This document shows positions 33,251 through 44,500 of a DNA stretch of 64,000 nucleotides, piece after piece (position 1 is the stretch's first letter; every line of letters starts with the position of its first letter). The notes beneath the pieces were generated by a model. It was not told where the DNA came from, did no database searches, and saw nothing but the letters and a program-made list of their open reading frames with translations. Source of the stretch: Paguma larvata (lineage: Eukaryota; Chordata; Mammalia; Carnivora; Viverridae); NCBI GenBank assembly GCA_030068075.1, contig CM057843.1, forward strand, positions 38,411,332 to 38,475,331, read 5' to 3'. Made by a program: the position numbers and the translations under genes.

Positions 33251-35286
33251 AGCGAAAACCTAACCTCAGGGAAGTTACGTGACATGCCGAAGTTTACAGG
33301 ATGAGGTCAGTCTGTTGGCCAAGGCCAGGCTCCTAGACTGCCTAAGAGAGGGGGTAACATCCTTAACCAGCTCCAGGAGGGCCAAGGGTGCAGGGAAGGC
33401 TTGTGGAGGAGAAAAGGCTTTGGAGGATGGCGGAGCTCAGGTGAGCTGAGAGGTGGTGGAGGGAAGGGCAGGTGGGGAGCACGTGTGAATGTAGGGTGTG
33501 GCGGGAGCCATTGGCTAGAAAGGGCTCATTGGGCAGGGGAGCCGGGGGACCCTGGGGCGGAGACGGGGAGCTGAGAGTCCACACCGAGGCAGCAGGGAGC
33601 TCCCACAGCCACACCCCAGGCTGGCGCAATGAGGGGAGACCCGGAAGAAAAGGCAGTAGGAAAGAGGGGAGAGCACCCGGTCACGACAGCACCTGGAGTC
33701 GACTGCCACCAAGGAGGCGAGTATGAGTTTTAAAATATCCCTACCTAACCTTGTACATGTCTAATATAGCAACCGAGTCCCCACCTCATTTCTGTGTATT
33801 CCACGCAATTCTGCACATCGCTATTGTATCCCACAGTCCTGCCCCAGTCCAGGCTACCCACGTCTCCCTCCTCCACTGCCTTGGAAGGGCAAAAAGAAAG
33901 CCGTCCTTCTCCGCCCTCAAGCTCAAAATAGACTTCTGAAACTCTCAGCAGAGATGATAGGTTGAGACAAAATTCTTATGGCTCAGAGCCTGGCTCCAAG
34001 ACGCCAGGGGCTCTCCATCCCCACGGCTGACCGCACCACAATTCCTATAGAGCAGGGGTTGGGGGGGAGGTGACATGGCAAGTGCTCCCCTCTTGTGCCT
34101 CTATTCCTCGCCTGCTCGTGGTGTGTTGAAAGGATAAAATGAGTTAATTCATGGCAAACAGAACAGGGCACACAGTAAATACCTCAGTGAATGTTTCGAT
34201 TTTATCATTATGGAGGAAGGGCACATCTGAGGCGGTGTCCTGAGCCCCCTGCAGCCCCCTGTATGGGAAAAGACACCATCCAAAAGTTTCCCAAGTCCCA
34301 AAGAGAAACACAAAAGGGCGAAAGAAGAGCATCTCTTCATCAACCAGCAGGGACATGCAATGACCAGGGACCGTGTCCCCGGACACTCCATAGGACCACA
34401 GAACTTAGCAGTGCCAGGGAGGAAAGGGGAAAACCGCCCAAGGGGCCCGAAAGCCTTAGCTGAGCAGGATTCCCTGGAAACAGCTAAACTAAACTTCCGC
34501 CATCTGCTGATATCAGAAGATAGTCAATTGCGTGCCGGCGAGGAATCCATTTGAAGGGGCGGGGGGATGCCTGCTCGCTGCTTAGCTCCTTTCCTCCCTC
34601 CAGGGCTGGCTGCTCGCCTGTTTCCAGACAGGGAAGGATTGAAATCCACACCTCGGGTCATGTCGACTCTGGTGGCAGTTAAGACCGAGGTCAGCCTTTT
34701 CCTGGGGCCTCTTGGCAGCCCTGAGCCCTCAGATAAAGGCCTGAACGTCTGGACACGTTGATCTCATTGTCCCCTCCGCGACCCCCCCACTTGAGGCCCC
34801 TCCCTGTTTCCTCTGCTTCCACCACCCCCCCTTCTTTCTCCGGTCTGCCCTCAAGATGCAGTTCTTTACCTTGTCCCTGTCACACACTGGAGCCCCAGTG
34901 CTCGAGGCAGCTTGGCAGGGCTCAGACAGCCCATTCCAGGAAAGCCATGTGGTGTGGCTGGCTGGCTCCTCACCCCTGTGGCCTCATAGTGCTGCCCACT
35001 GGGCCAGCCCGGCTCTGCCAGGACACCTGGGAGGAGGCCATCGCTTCCTCGACAAGGAGAGGTTGTGAGAAAAGGCCTGACACGGTTCTCTGGAGGGCGG
35101 CCCCATTCTCCCGTTCATTCATGGAGTCACTGAGCTGTCACCGAACATCCAGGTGGCCAGGGCTGAGCCAGGCTAGCCCTGCAGGTGCAGCTTGGCCTTG
35201 GCGCCTGGCACACAGTGCCCTCTGCGAGGCCCACCGGGATGAGACCCTGCCCCCGGCAGAGAGGGAATGCAGAGGAGTGCTTAATG

Positions 35287-35292
35287 TTTATT
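35287..35292 (-). terminator. Possible distal AATAAA on the MRC2 strand
   Basis: A - strand AATAAA (+ strand TTTATT near 35288), about 3 kb after the MRC2 stop. It could end a longer 3'UTR or be chance. Confidence 0.25.
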
Positions 35293-36349
35293 GAATTGAA
35301 ATGAGCAGAAAGACAGGAGGTTCCGCGCCGACTCCATCAGAACCCGCACTGTTGGGAAGCCTGAGGGAAATGGCTGCCGGGCTCCGAGGCTTCCTCCTGC
35401 CCTGACAGAGAGCTAGCTGCCAGAGCCGCCCCTTACCCGCCTCCGGGCCAGCGGGAGCCCCCGAGCACAAAGAACAAAGTCTATGGGGAGCCCCCAGGTG
35501 CCTGTGAAGCCCAGCTTTGGGCTGGGGAGTAGGGCTCTGGTAAGGACTAGAGCCACCTGAGGGAAGGATAGAGGAGCCAGGATGGGGACTTCTGGAATGA
35601 TTTAAACCTCTGGTCACTCACCATCACTACCCCCAGGCAGCACTGGGCATTTGTGTCCTCAGTTCCTCCGCGGCTGCTCCTCCCACCCCCAGGGATCCTG
35701 TGACCCTGCTTTACCCCCTCAGGCTCCCTGCAGGCCGGTCAAGCAGTCTTTTGAGCTGCACATAATGGCCGGGCACTTAACACACAAAGGGAGCCAGTCC
35801 CCAATTTGGAGAGCAAATCACTTCAGGGTGAAGTGGATTAATCATTAAGAACCGCTCCCCCCTGTGGGATTGGAGCTCCGTCCCCAAAGTGACCGGATCC
35901 GTCTGCAGGTCAGGAGAGCCACTGCGGGGAGGCAAGAGCTGGAGGAGGGCCTCGGGCTTGGCCTCAGTCATGGATTCAGAGAAGCACCTCATGAGCCCAA
36001 CCTCAGGGCCCCCCGGCTCGAAACACGGCACCCCAGTTACCCTGCTGTCCAGGCCAAAACCTCTGGACTTCTCAATGTGTGTCTTTTCATACCGTTTAGA
36101 CCCTGAACCATGTGATGTTAAAGCCTATTCAGCAAGACAGAAACTTGTTTTCACAAAATCACAAACAAGGTAAAACATGCAGGTAATGCACACGGGCACC
36201 CTGAACCTGACCACGCTGTGGTACACGTCCACACACCACCATCTTCAAAGGCCAATCGGATTAGCCGTTCCCACCGACTTCCTACGACACCTCAAACATC
36301 CATACTCTCTACCACGGCCTTCAAGGCCTTGAACTCCCCCACGCTCCCC

Positions 36350-36660
36350 TTCCCCACCCTCCAGCCAGCCTGGCCTCCTTTCTGGTCCTCTGAAGCACCG
36401 GGGACCACCACCCGGCAGGGCCCAGCCCCCCACCCCTCCTGGACGTCCCTAGATGCTTCCGTTGCTCACTCCCTCACCTCCTTCAGGTTCATCTCACTTC
36501 CTCTGATGAGACCCTACCCCACCAACCAGTTCAAACTAACACCCCCTTCCCACAGCCTATTTCAGTCTTCCCCGCGGCGCCTGGCACGTACCTGGCATCG
36601 TGGACTGTCATTTACTAGCAGAGCCTTCTCTGTTTGCTGCTCTGTCCCCACCTCAAGTAT
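36350..36660 (+). repeat. L2-like fragment
   Basis: ctcctttctggtcctctgaa, cacctccttcaggttcatct and gatgagaccctaccccacca follow the pattern of the L2 3' end. Confidence 0.45.
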
Positions 36661-37159
36661 CCTGAGCAAATGCTGGTGGGAGAAAGGTCTTGCAAGCCAC
36701 GGCCCCCGCCTCTGGGGAGTTTCAGGGCCCAAACTCCCCGAGAATACCTACCTCTCGCTTTCTCAAAGCTCAGAGGCAGGTGTGCAGCTGCCTTGGAAAG
36801 ACGGGGATGTGGAACCCCCTGCCCAGGGCTGGCCTGAGCACCTCCAAGGCTGCCCTGGGAGCCGCCGCCCAGAAGTAACAGTAACAGCTGGCATTTATGG
36901 GACACTTACTGCCTGAGGTCGGAGGAGCTGGGCTAAATGCTTTGCACAGATGATCTCATTTAATCCTCAAATATCCTTAAAGCAGCCCCAGGAAGGCAAG
37001 GGCCCAGAAGAGACAAGGGGGTAGGGGTCCCCATGGGGCCCAGACGTAGAAGCAAAATGGCAGACTGCAGAAAGACCACACGACGCGAACTCCACACACA
37101 TTCATCTCTGAGGCGGTATGAGGAACAAGGTTTGACAGAACAAGCAAGAACCCTTCTCT

Positions 37160-38283
37160 CTCAAGCCTCTTAAAGGTGTTTTATTTGTTTGCTTTTCTTT
37201 TTTCTCTTTTCTTTTTTTCACAATAATGGCACATTAAAAAAATTAAGAACTACAAAAAAGGACCATGTCTTTGAGTCTGTGTTCACACTGCCCCGTGCCG
37301 TGCAACAGGGACTGGCCATCTGCCGGAGCCCCCGCTGGGGTTCCGGGAGGCACTGAGTCAGCGCCCTGGGACTGGGCCCCTCCAGGAGCTTGGGCACTGT
37401 TCCTCCGGGCCCCACTAGAGGGCGGTCTCCTGCTTCTGAGGCCCCCAGGACTCTGGCAACCCCCGCCTCTCTCTCCCAACCGGAGCCAGGGAGCCAGGAG
37501 CTGGAAATGTTAGGAACTTACTTTGGTCCCCACAGGGGACTCTTTAGGGACAGAGCTCTCCCCTAACTGGCAGGAGATGACACCTCAGCCCGGTCACTCC
37601 CAGAAGGTCAGGGCATCTCTCCCAGTCCCATCTCCAACTGACACCCCAGTGGTGCCCTGGTTCTTAGGCCCAACCCAGGCCCCTCCTGCCGTGCCCCGTG
37701 GGCCACCCCAGCAGGCACAGGAATGACAGATGCTTGGTTCCCTCAGCTGACACCCGCCATGAGCAACAAGGCTCCCCAAACCCTGGGGCTCTGGCTCAGA
37801 AGGAAGGGCTGCATGAGAAGCAGGGAGAAGGAATGGGGAAAAGGGGTTCTGAGCCAAGGCTGCCAGGAAGGAGAGAAGCGACAGAGGCTGGCTGAGGGCT
37901 CAGGGGAGGACCCTCAGGTTCTGCAATGAGAAGGGGGTCCTGGGGTGTGGGTCAGCAGGCCTGGGCAGGGGGGCCTGGGGAGAAAGGGGCAGAAAGAGGC
38001 TCCCGTCCTGCTTCTGGTCACCATGGGGGCACAGGCCTAGGTGATAAGACCTCAGGCCCCCCCAAAAGGGAAACACCACTCTGCACTCAGCCAGGTCTCA
38101 GCCCTGCCCTCATGGGAGGGAGGGACCCCACCAGCCAGGCCCTGCTCAGCCCCAGCTCCTGACAGTGGCTCCCAAAGGCACCCCTCCATAGGCCGCCTGG
38201 GCTGGCGGCTGGTGGGGGGCCCCGCTGACCCAGGGCCCCGCCTCCCCACTCCTCCTGTCCCCACCCTGCCCACGCCCTTGGCT
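37160..38283 (-). other. MRC2: MRC2 3'UTR (probable extent)
   Basis: About 1.1 kb of mostly repeat-free, GC-rich sequence after the stop, ending in an A-rich stretch (in - strand reading) with AATAAA. The length is in keeping with an MRC2 3'UTR of about 1 kb. The exact end is inferred. Confidence 0.65.
37180..37185 (-). terminator. Poly(A) signal AATAAA of MRC2
   Basis: TTTATT on the + strand reads AATAAA on the - strand, about 1.1 kb after the stop. It is the first AATAAA met after the MRC2 stop. Confidence 0.65.
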
Positions 38284-38507
38284 CTACTCCTGCTGCTCAT
38301 TCATTTCCATGTCAGACACCAGAATGTTCTTCTCAGTGGCCTCGCCGGGGCCAGAGGCGCTGCGGCTGTAACGGGCGCCCTCGAACGTCCCACGCTCGGC
38401 ACTCTGTCGCCGCCGGTAGAGGATCAAGGCTGCGGTCAGCAAGGCCAGGAGCAGCAGCACCGCCATCAGCACCACCACCAGGGCCGCCGGGTTTTCCGGG
38501 AGCGCTG
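38284..38507 (-). CDS. MRC2: MRC2 exon 30: membrane helix, cytoplasmic tail, stop
   Basis: After ALPENP comes a helix [20 protein letters not shown] ending LILY, a stop-transfer RRR, and a 43-residue tail. The tail holds a Tyr in ARYSR and the acidic-dihydrophobic signal [11 protein letters not shown], known in Endo180 to drive clathrin-mediated internalisation. The protein ends NEQQE and the stop is at 38284-38286. Confidence 0.97.
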
Positions 38508-41500
38508 CTGCGGCAAGCTAGACACTCAGGGGAGAGGCTCCCCACCGCCTGCCCGCCCGCCCGCCCGCTGCCCTGCATGCAGGGGAAAAGTGGGGAGAGG
38601 GCCCTGCCACGGACTCACCTGATGGAGAGAAGCTGCTTTCCTCAGCTGCGGGGAAGAGGGAGGGACCAGTTAATGACCGAAGTAGTTGACAGGAACGAAA
38701 AGCAAACGCGTAGCGAGCCCTTCCTGAGTGCCAGCCACGTTATGAGCTCATTTAAGTTCGTAGGGGCTGTTACTATCCTCACTTTACAGATGAAGAAACT
38801 GAGGGCACAGGCTTTCTTTAAGTAACTTGCCCAACGTCACAGAGTTGGTAAAGTGGTTTGCCCGGGGCTTGAACCTTGTCCCTGCCCTTAACCGCTACAA
38901 AATGATGGGTTTGCTGTCTAGTTTGGAAATCTGTAGGAAGGGCCAGTCCCTCCTACAGACCAATTTATCCCAGGGGACAGTCCCCGGCGGCTCCAGGCCT
39001 GTCGGTTCCCGCCCTCCCGTCCGTCAGCTGGGTCTCTGGAGGAATGAGAAGCAGGCCCCCCCTGGCCAGGCCCGGCCCCGGCTGTGTGGGGGTGGTGGGA
39101 GGCCGAGTGCCCGCGCTCGGGTGTACGAGGGCGCTCACCTCGAGGGAGCTTGCAGACGACGCCCATGGTGATGTTGGTGCAGGCGCCCGGGCGCCACAGG
39201 CCGCTGCTGCTCTGGATCCAGTAGCAGCTGTTGTGGCTCAGCATGCTGGGGCCCAGGCCGGGGGGCCCCCAGTTGGAGTAGTTCACAGCTGTGTTGTCGT
39301 GCCAGACCAGGGTGCCTCCTATGGGAAACAAGGCACTGAGGGGGCGTGGGGGAGAGGAGACAAGGGGGAGCAGGAGCGGGTGCAAGAGAGCAGGCCTGTT
39401 CTAGAACCAACTTCCACCTCCCCCAAGTCCTCACCCCCACCGGGCCCTGGTGGAGGCCCTCCCCCCGAAACCCTGAGGCTTCACCCTCCCGATGCCACAC
39501 ACAGGGTACCCACCTTTGGGGTTGAAGTTCATGCCCAGCCAGGCACCCCGACTCTGGCCCTCAGAGCTCTGCAGGTGCTCCCAGACAAACACATTCTCCA
39601 TCTCATCCAGAATGGACAGGACTGCCCCACCCGCTGGACACAGGGAGGCTCAGGTCAGGGCAGACAGGTCTCCCTGGGAGGCGGGGTAGGGGCAGGGACC
39701 ACCCCCCACAGAGGCCCCAGCCCTTTATTCTGGCAGCCTGGGTACAGGACGGTGTGGAGTCTGCATGTCTGTGTGTGTGTGTCAGGGGTCACATGGATGT
39801 AATGTCACATGTGGTCTCTGTAAATTGGAACGTGACAAGGCACGTATGTGTGAGTGCGGCCTACAGGTGGAGCGTGGCAGGGGGACTGCATATGGAGTCT
39901 GTAAGTGTCCACGCCAGGGGTCACCACCTGAAATGCCCACGCGTGGGCGCTCGCCTGCCCCGGCCCACCTCTCTGGCAGCGCTGCAGCGCCTCCTTGTGG
40001 CCCAGCAGCAGCTCCATGTGGAAGGAGTAGCAGTGCTCCCGGAAGGGAATCCAGGCAGAGTCGGCCAGCCCTTGGGGACAGCTGCCGTGGTAGCTTATTC
40101 TTCGGGGAGGAGGGGGCCCTGTGGGGGTGCACGGTTGAAGAAGTGTCCCAGAGTCCTTGCTGGGACAGCCTGCGTCTTGCCCACCCCTCGGCCCCAGTGG
40201 CTGGGCACTTACCACTGTTCCCGCCACAGACAGCGCCCTGCAGCTTGGTGTCGCAGCTGGTGGTGCGCCAGGCCCCGTCCACGTCCACGTAGGCGCAGCC
40301 CCCCGGCTGCTGGGGCTCCCCGTCCTGCCAGCTCATGTAGCTCAGCGGCTCCTCCGAGACCCAGGAGTACCGCCGGGAGCCCTGGGCATGAGGGGGCCAT
40401 CAGCGTGGGAGGAAGGGGGCCAGTGTCGGGGAGGGCGGGGAAGGGGTGGAAGTGGGTAGAGGCAGGTAAGATAAGGCAAGGAGTCGAGAGGAGACAGGGA
40501 GGGAAATCAGGGGAGCGGTCCCTGGCCCCGGCACCAGGACGAGTGTTGGGGGCCCACCTCCTCACTGGCCAGCCCGATCCAGAGCGGGGTGCGCAGCCCT
40601 CGGGCGGCCTGCGTGAGGAAGGCCTGGGTGTAGGGGTCAGACACGCGAGCCAGGCTGGCGTTGCGGCTTTCACACAGCAGGAGGGCGTCATGCCAGCGCA
40701 GAGGCTTCTGCAGCAGCCGGAAGGTGCCGTTGAGGTAGGAGAGCTCAGTGCCCGGGGCAGGGGGCGATGCTGCTGGGGATGGGCTCAGGGAAGGGTCTAC
40801 AGGGAAGAGGCAGAGCTCAGGCCAGGCTCTGCCTCCCTCACCCCACTCCCACGCATGAAGCTGACGGAGCACCAGCCTTCAGGCAGAGACCAGGTCTCTG
40901 CCGGGCATGGTGCCTGGGACAGACGAACAGGAAGTGTTAGCCACCGTTACTAAGAATACATTCTTGCTGATAAACAGAGGACCAAGCTGGAGCCTTGACC
41001 TAGTCCTACCCCAGGAACCCAGGCAGAATGTGTATGGGGCTGCAGGAGCCTCAGATGCGGAACTTCAGGTTCCTGACACCAGGCATGTGCAGTGTCTAGC
41101 TGCCCCTTGTCAGCCCTCCATACCCCCAAACCTTCCTTCTGAAACCTCTCGGCACTCACTGCCTTTCCCTCTGACTGGCGCCTGGCCTTTCTGCCCATCT
41201 GCTTCCCAAGCAGATACTAGACTCTAGGGGTGACCTCGGGGCGGGTGGCGGGGGGGGGGAGCGGTCCCAGGTCTATGAGACTATGTTTCGTTCCTCCTGG
41301 CATAGCCCCACAGCATCTGGCCCCAGTGCTGACGTTTCCAAGTTCGCTGGTGACACATACCCGTGCCCTTCTGGCAGATGAAGCCATGTGTCTCCTCCGT
41401 GCAGCTCCGATCGTCCCAGCGGCCAGTGAAGTGCGCTGAGGGGCTGTGCAGGACCACCGCACAGCTGGTCTGGGGGAAAGGAACTGCTCAGGGGAGCCCC

Positions 41501-44500
41501 AGCAGCCTTCCCCTTGTGCCACTGCCCCGGAAAGGCTGCACTCTGAGCAAAGCGGCTGGAAAAGAGGGGGACCCCAGGAGTGAAGGCAAGAGCGGCAGGT
41601 TGGGGTGGGGGTGCAGAGGGAGGGGCTTCCTCACCGGTATGTTGCCACTGGGGGCAGGGCTGGGGCCAGAGGGCTCCCCAGGTGCCCAGTTGGTATACAG
41701 CAGAGGCTCCTGCTCCACCCACTGGAAGTCCCTCCGAGAGGCATGGAGGCCAATCCAAAGGTCAAAGGTCACATTGGGCAGGCTGGCCGTGATGAATGCT
41801 ACAGTCCCCCAGAAAAGAGAATTATGAGTGACAGAGCAGCCTCTTGTTCACTCGGCTCCAGCCATCCTGGGGGGACCGTGTCAGAGCATATCGGGGGCTT
41901 CCCATGGGCTGGCCCTACCTTGCTCTAAGGGGTTTGCAATGGTGACCAGTTGGGCCTCTTGCTGTTCACAGGAGAACTGTGCCTCTGACCACTTCACCCG
42001 GTCCTGGGGGTCCTGGCCCTGGATTCGGAAACACTGGGGCGGAGGGGGGAGGCGTGATGTCCTGCCCTACCGCCTTGTCCCACAAACCCGGAAACTCTGC
42101 TGTGTAGCCCTCAGCGGCAGGCCCTGGGAGGCTTCGAGGGCTGTAAGAACCATAAATCAGAACCAGGACATCTGGAGCTCCCCGAGCCAGTCACCCCACA
42201 TCCACACACACCTGTCTACACTCAGGGGAGTCTGGAAGTGGCAGGATTTCTTTGGGCCCAAAGTCTTTATTACCTATGACAGCAGTGCCTGGGCCATGCA
42301 TGGAGACAAGGCCTGTCTCAATTTCAGCTAAACACATTTCTGAGTGTCGCCTGAAATCCGCTATTTTACCCCATGAACTTAGCGTTCATCTGCACGACAT
42401 TCTTATCTTTACTTTCGAATGATCTTTGTGAGGCAGCAGCTTGTAACTCTGTAATTTTTGTTTCTCTGTTCCCACCTCCACTACTTTCATAAGGTCAAAG
42501 GAACCTTGTGTGGGAAATCTTTCAAGTGAAGACTATTTGAAATGAATGATTTCCAGTGACTTCTTTCTCGGTAGGATGGGGGAGAAAGAAGGGAAGGAAG
42601 CTTTGAAGTCACAGAGGCCCGGGGGATGTGGAGCTCAGATTCCATATCTAACTTAACCTTTCTGCAAAATGGGAATAAAACAATCCGTCTTTTGGGGTCA
42701 TTTTAAGGGTTAAAGAGAACAGTGCACGACACAGGAGCAGGTGCTTAACCAGTAAAAACTCTTATTATGACTATTATGGTTAGTGCTAGCATCACCTTAC
42801 TGATGCAATTGTCGGATTTGGGGTAGAAAACTATAAACCCAGAAATAATGCAAGAGTTTGGGGGAGGTTTATCACGAAGCCCATGCATTTGGTCTCACAG
42901 AAGTCGTTCGGGGACACTCTGAGGCCTCCCCTAAATAACTAGCAAAATTAGTCATAAAAAGAGAAGCGGCAAGGTCACGTCAGTATCAGCAAGTCTCAGC
43001 AGTTAAGAGAGGAAGTATTTGGCTCGGCCCAACAAACACTAGGGGACTTCCTATCATGTGCAAGTGTATTGAGTGATATGTCAGGAGCCAGTGGCCCTGC
43101 CCTCCAGGACCTGAAAGCTAGTGGGAGAGGCAGACCCTTAGCCTCCCTTCCCTCCATCCAAATGCTATAGGGCTGCAGAGAAGGCAAAGAACTAGGAGAG
43201 CAAGGTCTCTGGGGCCAGGTAGTGAAGGGGCAAACAGCCTCTCATAATTCAAAGGCTTCTGACTGGGGAGTAACTGGTATTTTTACAATGATGCTGATAC
43301 TTTAAGAAAAAGACCAGTTAGAGGTGGCTGGGTGGCTCAGATGGTTAAGTGTCTGACTTTGGCTCAGGTCATGATCTCATGGTCTGTGAGTTCGAGCCCT
43401 GCATTGGGCTCTGTGCTGACAACTCAGAGCCTAGAGCCTGCTTCGGATTCTGTGTCTCCCTCTCTCTCTGCCCCTCTCCTGCTCACTCTCTGTCTCTCTC
43501 TCAAAAATAAACATTAAAAAAAATTTTTTTAGAAGAAAGACACCAATTACATACATATATTCTGTCTTATATCAGGCAGAAGAAGCCATGAGAATAAGTT
43601 TTGGAAAAAATTAATGACATGAGAAAAATGCTCAAAATACAGCACTGAGAAAGAAAATCGTGTTATGTAGTTTGATTGCGTTACAATCTCAATTATGTGG
43701 AAAAAGGCAAGAAGCACACTAATAAATATAAATAGTGGTTATTTCTGGACAGGATGAGTGAGTTTTATTTTCTTTCTGTTTTTTTTCCGAAGTTTTCATA
43801 ATATATGTGTTTGTTTCTAGAAAAGGTGTAATATTCTCTTGAATATTCTGAAGACAGTAAGAGCTCCATGACATCGAGGGCTGGCTGCACTCCATCACAG
43901 GACAAAGATTTACGGACTATATGATCTAGTGTTAACTAATCCAGTCCTCACAATCCGGCTGAGTGGTTTTACAGCCTCGGCAAAGCAAGCACGGACTGAA
44001 GCTCACACTCAAGATGCTGGCGCCAACAAGAAACTAGTGCTCGAGACTCTCTTCCTGGGACAAGCTCCTGTCAGCCACGAGGCAAAAACAACGAAGTTCT
44101 AATCAGATCTGAACAATCAACCCACTAGTGCAGAAGTAACCGCTTTTGGAAAGAAATTCACACTCTCGAAGGAACATTTTGAAGAACTATTTGGAAACAT
44201 ATCCCTTCGGACTCATGTTACCGCCCCAAACTTTCCTATCTGTACACTCAAAACCCTTGGGAAAATAATTTCCTAAATGGTGTTTCAAAAAATCTTCCAA
44301 AGACTTGGCTCTCAAACCGTCTTAATCAGGTCTTCTGATTAGTTTATGAGGCAGATTAGTTTACAAGGCGGAAATTTAGCAGCCGATTTTTAAACAGAAA
44401 CCTTTGTTTAATTGGTGGGAGGACTGGAAAATGAAGGAAGTCCAGCCAACACCGAATGAACTGTTTCATTTTGATGTATTTGTCTTTGTGAGGCAACTTT

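Larger units (their letters stand above)
30306..37159. other. Intergenic region between convergent MARCHF10 and MRC2
   Basis: Holds three carnivore SINEs, an unnamed interspersed repeat, L1-like, L2-like and MIR remnants. No coding gene was recognised. Confidence 0.65.

Noticed and set aside
39754..40953. 399-codon + frame opposite MRC2 exons 24-26
   Set aside because: It is the antisense of real MRC2 exons and their GC-rich introns. The sense-strand exons keep phase, domain motifs and splice sites.
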